The notes: generated from the letters alone by a model not told the origin. A stretch of DNA of 64,000 bases from Acinetobacter rongchengensis (GCF_003611475.1 NZ_RAXT01000011.1:1-64000), one strand, 5' to 3'. Positions 46,023-55,587 are shown, numbered from the stretch's first letter. Translations and numbers: made by a program.

Positions 46023-46367
46023 TTATGCTTTTTTAACAAATTCGGATTTCAACTTCATAGGCCCGATCCCCTCAATTTTACAATCGATATCATGTCCATC
46101 GCTTGAATCTACAAGCAATCGAATATTTTTTACTTTGGTACCTACCTTGACAACAGAAGAGGAGCCTTTGATTTTTAAGTCTTTAATCACAGTTACCGTA
46201 TCGCCATCCTGTAAAGTATTCCCAACGGCATCTTTGATAATTGTGGTTTCCTCAATTGCCGTTGAATCTGCCTCTTTCCATTCATGCGCACATTCAGGGC
46301 AAATCAATACAGCATGATCTTCATAAGTATATTCAGAGTTGCATTTAGGACAGTGAGGTAAAGACAT
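46023..46367 (-). CDS. yjdM: YjdM / PhnA-type zinc-ribbon protein
   Basis: This 114-residue protein matches E. coli YjdM (old name PhnA). The zinc ribbon CPKC...CPEC fills the first 35 residues, then the [25 protein letters not shown] segment is typical of the C-terminal SH3-like domain. Despite the older name, no role in phosphonate use is established for it. The ATG at 46367 gives MSLPHCPKC; a longer frame from 46397 is less likely. It is monocistronic and ends in a strong hairpin. Confidence 0.88.
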   Translation of the reverse strand: MSLPHCPKCNSEYTYEDHAVLICPECAHEWKEADSTAIEETTIIKDAVGNTLQDGDTVTVIKDLKIKGSSSVVKVGTKVKNIRLLVDSSDGHDIDCKIEGIGPMKLKSEFVKKA

Positions 46368-46467
46368 AAAAATCTCAAAAATAGTTAAAGTTAGCATTAT
46401 AACATTGTTATGTTTTTCACAGTGTTAAATCACCTATATTTTCTATGGGATTTTACTTCTCAAGCTG

Positions 46468-46809
46468 CTATAAAATATCAATCAATACTGTGACATGGCT
46501 GTGGTCTATATTTTTCACAGCGGATATTAAGGTCACACTTTCTTTTTGAATCATATCTCTTAAGGTATTTAATACTGTAGTGGCATCGGAGAGTTCAGCT
46601 CGATATTTTTGTTCAAACTCTTCCCAACGATTTTCCATGTCTTCGTGATACCATTTTCGTAGCTCATTTGAAGGGGTAATTTCTTTCGGCCACCAATCAA
46701 TTTGAGCAAGCTCTTTTTTAATCCCACGGGGCCAAAGTCGATCGACCAATACTCGCTTGCCATCCGACGCGGATACTGCATCATACACTCTCTTGGTTTG
46801 GATACTCAT
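46468..46809 (-). CDS. yeaO: DUF488 family protein (YeaO-like)
   Basis: This 113-residue protein has the YeaO signature, RVLVDRLWPRGIKKE, followed by WPKEITPSNELRKWYHEDMENRWEEFEQKYRAEL. The family is widespread and soluble, but its function is unknown. It lies alone on the minus strand between the AHSA1-type gene and yjdM. Confidence 0.87.
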   Translation of the reverse strand: MSIQTKRVYDAVSASDGKRVLVDRLWPRGIKKELAQIDWWPKEITPSNELRKWYHEDMENRWEEFEQKYRAELSDATTVLNTLRDMIQKESVTLISAVKNIDHSHVTVLIDIL

Positions 46810-46946
46810 ACTTGCCCCGCTATAAAATTGATAGTTTAAAGCTCAAAAAACTTCTCTTAAAAATCAGTTATTAACAATAAAAATCAAATCTATATAAATT
46901 TAATTTAAATTAGCTTTATATAAAATAGAGAGAGTTTCAGATCAAT

Positions 46947-47393
46947 TTACTGATCTGGAATGGTTGGATTGACCAATAAACCGAATAATTGTAATGACTC
47001 TTGCCATCCTAAATAACATGCTTCAACTGGAATCACATCTGGAATACCTGATTGGGTAATATTCACTTCTGTACCAACTAAAACTGATTTTAATTCAATG
47101 ACAACCTCAATTCTCCCTGCTAATTCAGGGTTATCAAATTCATCAAAATAACGGATAAGTTGATTAGGAATCAATTCTTCATACATCCCCCCAAATGAAT
47201 GGGTTGAACCTGTAGAAAAATTGGTGAAAGACATCTTATAGGAACCATCCACTTTAACATCACTATGATGTACTTTTGCCGTAAACCCATGTGGAGGCAT
47301 CCATTTAACCCATGCATCTGGATCTAGAAATGCACGATAAACACGTTCAGCAGGCGCACTAAATACACGATGTAATTTTACAGTATTACTCAT
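46947..47393 (-). CDS. SRPBCC / AHSA1 family protein
   Basis: This 148-residue protein starts like AHSA1-domain START-superfamily proteins (VKLHRVFSAPAERVYRAFLDPDAWVKWMPPHGF), a fold with a large hydrophobic cavity. The segment FGGMYEELIPNQLIRYFDEF is typical. Members bind hydrophobic ligands or assist chaperones; the ligand here is unknown. Neighbours give no hint. Its ATG at 47393 follows AAGGATTCG. Confidence 0.85.
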   Translation of the reverse strand: MSNTVKLHRVFSAPAERVYRAFLDPDAWVKWMPPHGFTAKVHHSDVKVDGSYKMSFTNFSTGSTHSFGGMYEELIPNQLIRYFDEFDNPELAGRIEVVIELKSVLVGTEVNITQSGIPDVIPVEACYLGWQESLQLFGLLVNPTIPDQ

Positions 47394-47828
47394 ATTCGAA
47401 TCCTTGAATTTTATTTTTTGATGGACATTCAGTGTACTGCTAGCTCAAATTTTATATGTATATTTTTTATTTCCTATGATGTTCTTGATTAGAATATTGG
47501 GTGCTTAAATCTCACCGAACAAACCGTGTATTTTTAAAAACAAAATCAGCGAATTAAAAATATAATGATTTATTTCAAATCATTACAATCATTGAAGCAT
47601 CTATTGATTGAAAGATAAAGCGATCGCCACTAAACACATCAATACATGTTTAATACTTATTTTATTTTTTTAGAGTGCACTGAAATTAATATATTGATCA
47701 ATCTAATGCAACGATTCTTAGTTCATCATATAAAATAAATCATTTATTTTAGCGTGATATCGACGAGCAACATCACGCTTAAAGCTTTGAATGTTCAGCG
47801 ATCAGCTCATGATTATTTTGGTAAAGTC
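47394..47828. other. Intergenic region, AHSA1 gene to RraB-like gene
   Basis: About 435 AT-rich bases. An eight-base stem, AGCGTGAT with ATCACGCT (47751-47779), lies some 50 bases beyond the RraB-like stop but has no T-run, so a terminator role is doubtful. No gene was recognised. Confidence 0.4.
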
Positions 47829-48197
47829 CTATTCTTCTTCATCTAAATCCTCAAAAACATATGCTGTACATCCCCATCCATCATACTCACCTTCAAATTG
47901 CTCAGCAATTTTGGTAAACCATTGTTCTAAATAAACAATATCTTCATACTCAGGGAGTAGATTGACATAAACGGTAATCACCCATTCATTGGGTTCCACA
48001 TCTTCATCTAGATAAAGAGAAATTTTTTGCTCTTCATGTAAAAGATAGATTGCACAGGTTTCTGCTGCCTGTCTTGTTTTAAAATACATAGAGAATTCAA
48101 CTTCATGTATTTCTTCTAGATCATCACCATCTTCTTGCATTTGCCAAAGTAAATTACCGTTATCGTCTTCAGGAAATTTTGCATAATCGCGAGTCAT
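47829..48197 (-). CDS. RraB-like protein (ribonuclease E inhibitor family)
   Basis: This 122-residue acidic protein ends with the RraB hallmark FEGEYDGWGCTAYVFEDLDEEE, and the preceding LEQWFTKIAEQ helix matches too. RraB in E. coli binds RNase E and changes which transcripts are cut. The N-terminus is unlike E. coli RraB (MTRDYAKFPEDDNG, with an acidic DGDDLEEIHEV segment). It stands alone on the minus strand. The DUF695 fusion at 17382 carries a second RraB-like domain, so two such inhibitors may act in this organism. Confidence 0.75.
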   Translation of the reverse strand: MTRDYAKFPEDDNGNLLWQMQEDGDDLEEIHEVEFSMYFKTRQAAETCAIYLLHEEQKISLYLDEDVEPNEWVITVYVNLLPEYEDIVYLEQWFTKIAEQFEGEYDGWGCTAYVFEDLDEEE

Positions 48198-48559
48198 GGT
48201 TTCACCCTCTCTAGGTTTTGATCGTTTGTTTTAGCTGTACTTCGTTGAGATTAACAATGTTTTATGACAATTTATGAATATTCATGATTCACAGACAAAT
48301 TACTACTTTTATTTAGCCTAATTTTGTAATTATTCTTGATCCCAACTCAATTTCAAAAACACCAATTTACAGAATATTTAGTGCACAATCTAACCTAGAT
48401 TTTATGCCACTACATTCTGAAAGCTAAAGCACCATCTTGTTATACTCGGAAGATCCCGGCGAGATCAAAGTTCCTTACTATAATGATCTATACTTACTAT
48501 ACGATCCTATAAATGTTGTCATGATTTATCAAATGAAAGATTTCTAATATCTAAACGCA
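48198..48559. other. Intergenic region before the metallophosphoesterase stop
   Basis: About 360 AT-rich bases with the promoter of the RraB-like gene at its left end. I saw no gene, clear terminator or RNA. Confidence 0.4.
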
Positions 48560-49570
48560 TTAATTTAATTCAATAATATCAATCGTTGGTGGCACTCTAA
48601 AACGGAAAGGCACACCCACCATTCCCGTACCGACACTCACAAAAACATCTGCATTTTCATGCTGATACAATCCTCTTTTATGTCCCAAAATAGATACTTT
48701 CTTCATGATATAGCTGGTTAGCCAAGGCAGTTCCACTTGTCCACCGTGGGTATGACCCGACAACATTAACGGGCGTGTAGGCAGTTTCGGAACCATATCT
48801 ACAGTATCTGGATTATGTGACAAAATCAGCCAAGGTTTATCTTGCGGAAGTTGAGGCATGTAGCGCATATCCGCTTTGCCTGCCCACAAATCACCAATGC
48901 CTATAAGGCGAAATTCATCAAACTCGACAATTTGACCTTCAATATCCATCACATCATTGATCTCTAAAGCATGCGCTAATAAGGTCTGAATAGGTGGCCC
49001 TGGATACTGTTCATCATGGTTACCATTGACTGAATATACAGGTGCTTGAATCTCTTTTAATATGGCCAGTTCTTCTGCTAATTTATTTTCAGGTTCATAG
49101 GTCCAATCCCCTGCAACTACAACAAAATCAGGTTGTTCCAAATTCACTTTTTTAACAATTGTTCTGAGTTGGCGCTCATGTCCTGAAAAAAGTCCGATAT
49201 GCAAATCTGCAAGTAATGCGACTTTTATCGGTTTTTGAAAAGGCTTACGTTCATCAAACTGATACTGTAAGCGCTTAACGTGCACAGTATGAGGCTCAAT
49301 AAATCGTGCGTAAATCAATAAACTACTAAGTAAAAAAATAAAAATACTTTCATGGATCGAAAAAATTCCGATCCAACCTGCATAAATGTTAAAAAAGAAC
49401 AACGGAATTAATAAATAAGAAAGGTAAAATGCCAATAAATGAACAAAAGACTTGAAAGGATGAATCGTTTCAGTTCTTGACTGGCTTAACCATGCTTGAG
49501 AAACACCCCAAATTGCAAGCAAGATAAAGCTCATATAAAACATTGAAGTAACATTAAAAGTCATGAACAT
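48560..49570 (-). CDS. Membrane metallophosphoesterase (YaeI / YkuE-like)
   Basis: This 336-residue protein has three hydrophobic helices in the first 95 residues and a calcineurin-type phosphoesterase domain after them. All metal-site motifs are present in order: DLHIG, GDW, GNHDE, then a His in LSHNP, and GHTHGGQ. Homologues such as YaeI hydrolyse UDP- or lipid-type phosphodiesters; the substrate here is unknown. The ATG at 49570 is used, a TTG at 49576 being an alternative. It is divergent from the phospholipase D gene. Confidence 0.86.
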   Translation of the reverse strand: MFMTFNVTSMFYMSFILLAIWGVSQAWLSQSRTETIHPFKSFVHLLAFYLSYLLIPLFFFNIYAGWIGIFSIHESIFIFLLSSLLIYARFIEPHTVHVKRLQYQFDERKPFQKPIKVALLADLHIGLFSGHERQLRTIVKKVNLEQPDFVVVAGDWTYEPENKLAEELAILKEIQAPVYSVNGNHDEQYPGPPIQTLLAHALEINDVMDIEGQIVEFDEFRLIGIGDLWAGKADMRYMPQLPQDKPWLILSHNPDTVDMVPKLPTRPLMLSGHTHGGQVELPWLTSYIMKKVSILGHKRGLYQHENADVFVSVGTGMVGVPFRFRVPPTIDIIELN

Positions 49571-49664
49571 ATTCAATCTCTCAGGTATTTAACACCTGTT
49601 AACGCTTATTTATCTTTTCAGCTAAGATAATTATACTCTAGCTCTGAGAGTCGCAGAAAAAATT

Positions 49665-51296
49665 ATGGAACGAATGCTCAATCACAATACGCAAATACAG
49701 CAAAAGTATTACACAGGTTCTTCTCGTTCCAAAGGTTTATTGGTGCTGAGTACTTGTTTAGCCCTCAGTTTGTCTGCTTGTACAACGCTGCCCAAACAAC
49801 AAAATATACAGCCTGAATATGCTTACGATATCAATACCAACGATACGTCTCTAGCTCGAATTATTAGCCCTTTAAAAGAACAAAACCCTGAACTAACGGG
49901 TTATCACGTTTTATACGACCCTTTAGAAGCCATTGCAGCACGTATTCATTTAATTGAAAAAGCCGAAAAAACCTTAGATTTACAATATTATATTTGGGAT
50001 AACGACAAAATTGGTTCATTGGCGCTCTATAAAATGATAGAAGCTGCTGACCGTGGTGTAAAAATTCGTTTATTAATCGATGATAATAATGCAGGCAAAA
50101 TGGAAGGTGTCTATTTAGCACTTGATCAACATGCCAATATCGAGGTTAAACTGTTTAACCCCTATCGTTTTAGAGGGATGCGCCCTTTAGACATGCTCAT
50201 CGATTTAAAACGAATTAACCGTCGTATGCACAATAAAACCTTTACTGCCGACAATCAAATTTCTTTGATTGGTGGGCGTAATATGAGTAATCAATACTAC
50301 AATGTTAGTGATAGTTATCAGTTTTCCGATGTTGATGTAATGCTGGCAGGACAAGCTGTAGATGATATTACCCATTCTTTTGATGAGTATTGGAATCATA
50401 GCTATGCATATCCAGTTAGAAATATCGTCAATCACAATGCGTACACACTGCGTTATGAAGGTTTAAAAGATCAATTAACCAAACATTATCAAGAAATTAC
50501 AACACAAAACTATTTAAATTTAAGTAACCGAACCCATGATTTTGACCAGTGGCTCAATCATAATATTCAATTAGATTGGGTCAAAGCGGAAGTCGTGAAA
50601 GACTCTCCTGATAAAATTCAGGCTAAAGCAAAAAAGGAACAGCACCTCAATTTCCAAATGGTTAAACGTTTGGAAACGCCAACCGAAAGTGTTGACTTGA
50701 TTTCCGCCTATTTTGTACCGCAGAAAAAAGGCGAGAATAAACTGATCGAACTCGCCAAAGATGATGTAAAGGTTCGGGTATTAACCAACTCATTTAAAGC
50801 CAATGATGTCGCACTGGTACATGCTTTTTATGCAAAATACCGTGAAAACTTACTGAAAAATGGCGTAGAGCTCTATGAATTTTTACCCGCAGTATCAGAA
50901 GAAAATTTATACGCCAATAGCAAAGAAATTTCTAAGAAAACCAAGGTCAGTTTAAAAGGGTTGAGTCGTTCAAGTTTACATGCCAAGCTCATGGCGATTG
51001 ATAATAAACAAGTCTTTATTGGTTCTTTTAATTTTGATCCTCGCTCTGCCAATTTAAATACAGAAATCGGGGTCATTATTAACAGTCCACCTTTGGCCAA
51101 TGCTGTGCATAAAACCATGGATGAGAATTTGAAAAAATACGCGTATAAATTGGTTTTAGATTCACAAGATAATATCAACTGGTTGCGTACTACACCGCAA
51201 GGGATCACGACCTTTAGCAAAGAGCCTAAAATGAAATGGTGGCAAAAAGCTGGGATTAAAGTGATTTCATGGCTACCAATAGAAGGCTTTATGTAA
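49665..51296 (+). CDS. Phospholipase D family lipoprotein (cardiolipin synthase-like)
   Basis: This 543-residue protein has two HKD motifs, HNKTFTADNQISLIGGRN in the first half and HAKLMAIDNKQVFIGSFN in the second, the pair that forms the phospholipase D active site. The signal sequence carries a lipobox LSAC (Cys near residue 39), so it is a probable outer-membrane lipoprotein. Cardiolipin synthase ClsC-like activity or a phospholipase D exported to the cell surface are both possible. It ends in a palindrome spanning its stop (GAAGGCTTT with AAAGCCTTC) and is convergent with the acyltransferase gene. The signal and lipobox argue for periplasmic or outer-membrane action. Confidence 0.87.
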   Translation: MERMLNHNTQIQQKYYTGSSRSKGLLVLSTCLALSLSACTTLPKQQNIQPEYAYDINTNDTSLARIISPLKEQNPELTGYHVLYDPLEAIAARIHLIEKAEKTLDLQYYIWDNDKIGSLALYKMIEAADRGVKIRLLIDDNNAGKMEGVYLALDQHANIEVKLFNPYRFRGMRPLDMLIDLKRINRRMHNKTFTADNQISLIGGRNMSNQYYNVSDSYQFSDVDVMLAGQAVDDITHSFDEYWNHSYAYPVRNIVNHNAYTLRYEGLKDQLTKHYQEITTQNYLNLSNRTHDFDQWLNHNIQLDWVKAEVVKDSPDKIQAKAKKEQHLNFQMVKRLETPTESVDLISAYFVPQKKGENKLIELAKDDVKVRVLTNSFKANDVALVHAFYAKYRENLLKNGVELYEFLPAVSEENLYANSKEISKKTKVSLKGLSRSSLHAKLMAIDNKQVFIGSFNFDPRSANLNTEIGVIINSPPLANAVHKTMDENLKKYAYKLVLDSQDNINWLRTTPQGITTFSKEPKMKWWQKAGIKVISWLPIEGFM

Positions 51297-51321
51297 AAGC
51301 CTTCTTGTAAAAATGAAATGT

Positions 51322-52134
51322 TTAGCCCACTAAAACGTCTCTTTGCAAATCTTCCAGACCTGTTTGCATGGTTTCCTGAACCAATTTGGTAAGACTTTCT
51401 ACGCTATGTCCTTCTGTAGAAATCCGAGGGAAAGCCTTCAGATGTGCAGTGACTTTTGGCATTTCTAAAACCGCTTGAATATGCGCAACAAAAGTCGTAT
51501 CTCCAATAAATGGTGCAACGGTATCTAATTGACCATTTTTATTGACATAGCAAATCACACAAACTTGTACGGGTTTATTGGCTTCTATTGCTGCACCTAA
51601 AATGCGACCATGTACCTTTTTAACTTTTGTCCCATCAGTCGTTGTCGCTTCGGGAAAAAATAAGACAGGAATATCTTTACTTAAAAATTCAGCGATTTGC
51701 TCACGAATACGAACCGAATCTCCAGAACCACGTTTGATGAATAAGGTTCCCCCTCCTTTTGCAAGTTTTCCAAAAACTGGCCATTTTTCAATCTCTGCTT
51801 TCGCTAGAAAGAAAACACGTGCACCTGAACCTAAAACAGCAATATCTAGCCAAGAAACATGATTACTGACCCACAATGCTGGCTCGCGAGGAATGTCTCC
51901 ATGCACCCGAACATCAATATTGAAAACCTCACAAAGACGTCGACAAAAATATTGTACATAACGTGTATTATTCGGATTATTGGGGTCTTTATAGAGCTGA
52001 TGGCGATAAACCAAATAAAAGCCTTCAGATATAGCCACTGTACCCGTGACTATTTTTTTACTATATAAAAAAAGTTTAGATAACACACTTAAGTTCGATG
52101 AATTTGACTTTTTGCTTACTTGTTGTTGAGTCAT
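51322..52134 (-). CDS. Lysophospholipid acyltransferase (1-acyl-glycerol-3-phosphate acyltransferase type)
   Basis: This 270-residue enzyme has the PlsC motifs in order: NHVSWLD (His and Asp of HxxxxD), the LFIKRGSGDS block, then VLFFPEATTTDG. It should acylate lysophosphatidic acid or a similar lysolipid at the inner membrane. A hydrophobic segment near residues 25-45 may anchor it. The neighbour phospholipase D also acts on membrane lipid, but they are convergent, not one operon. Identity with plsC is not certain because Acinetobacter has several such genes. Confidence 0.85.
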   Translation of the reverse strand: MTQQQVSKKSNSSNLSVLSKLFLYSKKIVTGTVAISEGFYLVYRHQLYKDPNNPNNTRYVQYFCRRLCEVFNIDVRVHGDIPREPALWVSNHVSWLDIAVLGSGARVFFLAKAEIEKWPVFGKLAKGGGTLFIKRGSGDSVRIREQIAEFLSKDIPVLFFPEATTTDGTKVKKVHGRILGAAIEANKPVQVCVICYVNKNGQLDTVAPFIGDTTFVAHIQAVLEMPKVTAHLKAFPRISTEGHSVESLTKLVQETMQTGLEDLQRDVLVG

Positions 52135-52407
52135 AGAAGCTCACTAAACTGACTATATTTCATACTTGGGTCTGTTGACAGCCCCTAAACCGACAGTATT
52201 GTATACGTATATACATAAAGTTGCATTGATCATAAAAACATAGCAAAAACTTACGCAACACACATTTTATGAATCTGATGCCGTTAATAAAATTAAAAAT
52301 AATCCTTAAACATCAGCATAGACAATGTATTTAATGCATTCACCAACGTGTTTCATGACCAATATTTTCAATAAAGTATCCAACAATTCAACATAGGAGA
52401 AAATAGC

Positions 52408-52553
52408 ATGATCGACTTAAAAAAGCGTTAAAATCGTGGCATCGGTTAAACCCTCAAATTCAGCAGATCCAATTCAAAACTGTTCTCGGCTATGTAATTT
52501 TATACTGCGGTGCTTTGGTTATCTTTTCAAAGCTATTTATTGCAATTCTTTAA
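52408..52553 (+). CDS. Small membrane protein ORF interrupted by a -1 frameshift at A AAA AAG
   Basis: A strong site, AGGAG at 52395-52399, precedes an ATG at 52408 by eight bases. The zero frame is tiny: M I D L K K R, then stop at 52429. In the -1 frame, starting at 52425, 42 codons run to a stop at 52551-52553. They encode a coding-like, positively charged segment (ALKSWHRLN) and a hydrophobic helix (LGYVILYCGALVIF). The switch point is exactly the heptamer A AAA AAG (52419-52425), the dnaX slippery type. The downstream frame has no ATG of its own near its start. Either a programmed shift, a one-base deletion in the A-run, or a sequencing slip would explain it. The joined product would be 48 residues with one transmembrane helix. 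I do not recognise it. Confidence 0.45.
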
Positions 52554-52625
52554 CAGCCCATGAGGATTTCACAGTCAATTTACTTTAGAATGGTTATTCG
52601 CTAATGCTTCTGAGTTTTAATATCT

Positions 52626-53957
52626 GTGGAATACTTTGATCAGCATCAAGGTGGTGAAAAAACCATTTTAATCAGTGTAAATGTACAAATATTAGAAAAT
52701 TTGGACGCTGAGGAATTTCGATTACTGGCAAAGTCTGCAGGTGCTGAAATTTTTGAACACTTAACGGTTCAACGCATTAAACCTGATGCTAAATTTTTTA
52801 TTGGCACAGGTAAGGCCGAAGAAATTGCTGAACGTGTTGAAAATGAAGAAATTGAGCTGGTTATATTTGATCAGGCCCTCTCTCCTGCGCAAGAGCGTAA
52901 CTTAGAAAGAATTTTAAAATGTCGTGTGATCGATCGTACAGGATTAATTCTTGACATCTTTGCACAACGTGCCCGTACCCATGAAGGGAAACTTCAAGTT
53001 GAGCTTGCTCAATTAGATCACCTATCGTCTCGTTTGGTTCGTAGCCGTAGCAATTTGGATAGCCAAAAAGGGGGCATCGGCTTACGTGGACCAGGTGAAA
53101 CACTATTAGAAACAGATCGTCGCTTATTACGCATTCGTATGGAGCAACTGAAAGAACGTCTTGAAAAAGTGCGGAAAACACGCATGCAAGGACGTGCTGC
53201 ACGCCAAAAGGCCAATATTCCGACTGTATCCTTAGTCGGTTATACCAATGCTGGAAAATCAACCCTATTCAATATTTTAGCAAAAAGTGATGTCTATGCT
53301 GCGGATCAACTTTTTGCCACACTTGACCCGACCCTCAGACGTTTGGACTGGGAAGGTATTGGAACACTGGTTCTAGCAGATACTGTTGGTTTTGTGCGCA
53401 ATCTCGCTCATTCTTTAGTCGAATCCTTTAAAGCAACTTTGGAAGAGACATTAGAGGCAACCTTACTACTGCATGTAATTGATTCAAGTAGTCCTGAAAT
53501 CATGGAACAGATCGAAGCAGTAGAAACGGTATTAAAAGAAATTGGTGCAGATATTCCAACCTTAAGGGTCTATAACAAAATTGATCAGTCTGGTGAAGAC
53601 GCTAAAATCATTTATGCCAAACCACACCAACCTGATCGTGTTTATGTATCAGCCCATACAGGACAAGGCTTAGACCTGCTTCGTAAAGCAGTCCATGAAT
53701 GTTTAATGGGACAAATCCAAAATTTTGAGCTGCTGTTAAAACCTGCTTATGGCAAGTTACGTAACCAACTTTATGCTTTAAATGTTATTCAATCTGAACA
53801 CTATGATGATCAAGGTCATTTACATTTAAGGGTTGCAATGGCACCTCAAAAATTGGAACAACTCATCAAACAAGCACATTTACCTATTGACGAAATTCTT
53901 GGGAGTAAAGCACAACAGTTTAAACGGCCTTTAGAAGAGTTTGAAATCAAACGCTAA
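52626..53957 (+). CDS. hflX: Ribosome-associated GTPase HflX
   Basis: HflX is a GTPase that splits stalled 70S ribosomes after heat or antibiotic stress. The 443-residue protein has the N-terminal HflX domain with the segments GTGKAEEIAE and the VIDRTGLILDIFAQRA helix, then the G domain with P-loop GYTNAGKSTLFN, a DTVGF G3 box and an NKID G4 box. The start is the GTG at 52626, giving MEYFDQHQGGEKT, which fits the family; there is no strong ribosome-binding site. It follows the small frameshifted ORF by 72 bases, and the LrgA-like gene comes 43 bases after it. Confidence 0.94.
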   Translation: MEYFDQHQGGEKTILISVNVQILENLDAEEFRLLAKSAGAEIFEHLTVQRIKPDAKFFIGTGKAEEIAERVENEEIELVIFDQALSPAQERNLERILKCRVIDRTGLILDIFAQRARTHEGKLQVELAQLDHLSSRLVRSRSNLDSQKGGIGLRGPGETLLETDRRLLRIRMEQLKERLEKVRKTRMQGRAARQKANIPTVSLVGYTNAGKSTLFNILAKSDVYAADQLFATLDPTLRRLDWEGIGTLVLADTVGFVRNLAHSLVESFKATLEETLEATLLLHVIDSSSPEIMEQIEAVETVLKEIGADIPTLRVYNKIDQSGEDAKIIYAKPHQPDRVYVSAHTGQGLDLLRKAVHECLMGQIQNFELLLKPAYGKLRNQLYALNVIQSEHYDDQGHLHLRVAMAPQKLEQLIKQAHLPIDEILGSKAQQFKRPLEEFEIKR

Positions 53958-54000
53958 ATCGGTTAAAACGTGAAAGGGCAAATTTTATATATCAAGACGC

Positions 54001-54372
54001 ATGGATCAGTTAAAACGCATAGATTGGCAAGCTTGGGGATTCACCATAGGACTGATCGTCTTCTTTCGTGAAGCTTCGGTTTGGGTCATGACACAATTTG
54101 ATCATCCTGAATTGGGGAACTTAACTGGCCTTTTAAGCCTGCTATTGGTATTGGTCATTTGGCGTAAATTTAAAAAACTTCCACCTCGTTTAGTCGATAC
54201 CAATAATAAATTAATGAAAGAAAGTGGTTTTGCTTTCCTTCCCATCTGTGCAGGCTCACTGATCATGCTGGTAAGCATGGGAAAAGAAATTCCCTTATTT
54301 CTCGTGGTCATGTTTATTAGCACACTCATCCCTTTGTGGATTTATGCCAAAATGGCAAAAAAGTGGCTCTAG
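54001..54372 (+). CDS. CidA/LrgA family holin-like protein
   Basis: This 123-residue inner-membrane protein has four hydrophobic helices and the LrgA pattern (LLSLLLVLVIW, then a polar KLMKESGFAFLPICAGSLIM segment, where the usual FFvPAGVGIM-type motif sits). CidA/LrgA proteins work with CidB/LrgB partners and affect pyruvate uptake and autolysis in Firmicutes; the role in this group is not settled. It precedes its LrgB partner by 9 bases. A link with hflX, 43 bases upstream, is not known. Confidence 0.82.
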   Translation: MDQLKRIDWQAWGFTIGLIVFFREASVWVMTQFDHPELGNLTGLLSLLLVLVIWRKFKKLPPRLVDTNNKLMKESGFAFLPICAGSLIMLVSMGKEIPLFLVVMFISTLIPLWIYAKMAKKWL

Positions 54373-54381
54373 GAGATTGAT

Positions 54382-55050
54382 ATGTTCAGCGTTCTGATCG
54401 GTTTCCTCATCACTTTAGCTGCATATCTCGCAGCAAAACCGGTAAATAGAAGATTTCCACAAGTGCCATTGTTAGTGATTGCAATGTTTTTTGTGATTGG
54501 ACTTTTAATGATTTTAAAAATCCCATATGAAAAATATAATAGCGCGATGAATGGTTTATTTAGCCATCTTCTTGGCTATGTCACTGTTGCCTTAGCCATC
54601 CCTCTAGCTGCGATGCGCTATGATGATTTACCACTTAAATCGGTAATAGGCATTCTCGTCTTTGCCAGTATCAGCGCTGTAGCCTTGCCCATGAGCTTAG
54701 CTTATCTGTTACATATGTCTGAACCGACCATCATGGCGTTTGCAACTCGTGCTGTAACAACCCCTATTGCGATTAATATTGCAACTTTATTGCACTCACC
54801 AGTCACTTTAGTGATTTTGATCGTCATTTTATCAGGGGTCATTGGGGCAGCTTTTTCATCCATTATTTTACGCAATATTAATGACGAACGCGCGTCAGGC
54901 TTAGCTTTGGGACTTGCTGCCCATGCGATTGGTACAGCACAAGCATGGCAACGTGGAGCAGTTGCAGGACGCTATGCGGCCTTTGGCATGGCGGTCAATG
55001 CGGTCTTCACCGCCATATGGTTGCCAACCTTTATTCTTTTTATAAAATAA
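54382..55050 (+). CDS. LrgB/CidB family membrane protein
   Basis: This 222-residue protein has about six hydrophobic helices, with the LrgB hallmark FATRAVTTPIAINIA and the AHAIGTAQAWQRG segment. It is the usual partner of LrgA/CidA and lies 9 bases after that gene. The pair probably forms a membrane complex; export of murein hydrolases and uptake of pyruvate have both been proposed in other bacteria. The LrgB ATG follows TAGGAGATTGAT, a good site. Confidence 0.88.
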   Translation: MFSVLIGFLITLAAYLAAKPVNRRFPQVPLLVIAMFFVIGLLMILKIPYEKYNSAMNGLFSHLLGYVTVALAIPLAAMRYDDLPLKSVIGILVFASISAVALPMSLAYLLHMSEPTIMAFATRAVTTPIAINIATLLHSPVTLVILIVILSGVIGAAFSSIILRNINDERASGLALGLAAHAIGTAQAWQRGAVAGRYAAFGMAVNAVFTAIWLPTFILFIK

Positions 55051-55140
55051 CTGTGATTTACTATACATTTCAAGTGATTGCATAGAATTGCTATTCAAAT
55101 TAAGATAAATCTTACCCCCATTTTGATAAGGAATGAATAA

Positions 55141-55587
55141 ATGTGGTCGAATAGATTTATTTTAGGTGTTCTATTTTCAGTGCTCAGTTGTGGCAGCATG
55201 GCAAAGGATATTACTGGCATTTGGAAAAATATTGATGATAAAACTGGTTCATCTAAAGCTGTTCTTGAGGTTCGCAAAGAAGCAAATGGAACATATACAG
55301 GGAAAATCATCAAAATCACACCACTGCCAGGCTATACACCAAAAGAGACCTGTGTAAACTGCCCAGCACCCTATACAAATAAACCTATTTTAGGTATGGA
55401 TGTTCTTAAAAACCTAGTACAAACCAGTGAAGAAAATTATTCTGGTGGGAAAATTATTGACCCACTTTCTGGTAAAATTTACTCGATGAAAGCAAAGTTA
55501 AGTGCTAATGGAAATCGCTTATCTTTACGAGGTTATATCGGTGTCTCAGCACTTGGACGTAGCCAAATTTGGATTCGAGAAAACTGA
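55141..55587 (+). CDS. DUF2147 secreted protein, copy 1
   Basis: This 148-residue protein has a signal peptide ending at about MAKD (residue 20) and a DUF2147 core. Key segments are ITGIWKNIDDKTG, the CVNCPAPYTNKPILG block with a CxxC pair, the PLSGKIYSMKAKLS strand and LRGYIGVSALGRSQIWIR. DUF2147 has a beta-barrel-like fold and no known activity. Two more copies lie at 55957 and 57569. The ATG follows AAGGAATGAATAA, a good site. Confidence 0.85.
   Translation: MWSNRFILGVLFSVLSCGSMAKDITGIWKNIDDKTGSSKAVLEVRKEANGTYTGKIIKITPLPGYTPKETCVNCPAPYTNKPILGMDVLKNLVQTSEENYSGGKIIDPLSGKIYSMKAKLSANGNRLSLRGYIGVSALGRSQIWIREN

Noticed and set aside
45859..46317. Plus-strand 152-codon frame across yjdM
   Set aside because: It is the antisense shadow of yjdM, which has the zinc-ribbon pattern and family match.
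47751..47779. Stem AGCGTGAT/ATCACGCT as terminator of the RraB-like gene
   Set aside because: It lies on the right side but lacks a T-run in either direction; left as an unexplained stem.
51287..51309. Palindrome over the phospholipase D stop codon as a terminator
   Set aside because: GAAGGCTTT/AAAGCCTTC forms a good stem but is not followed by T-runs on either strand, and it includes coding bases, so it was only mentioned under the gene.
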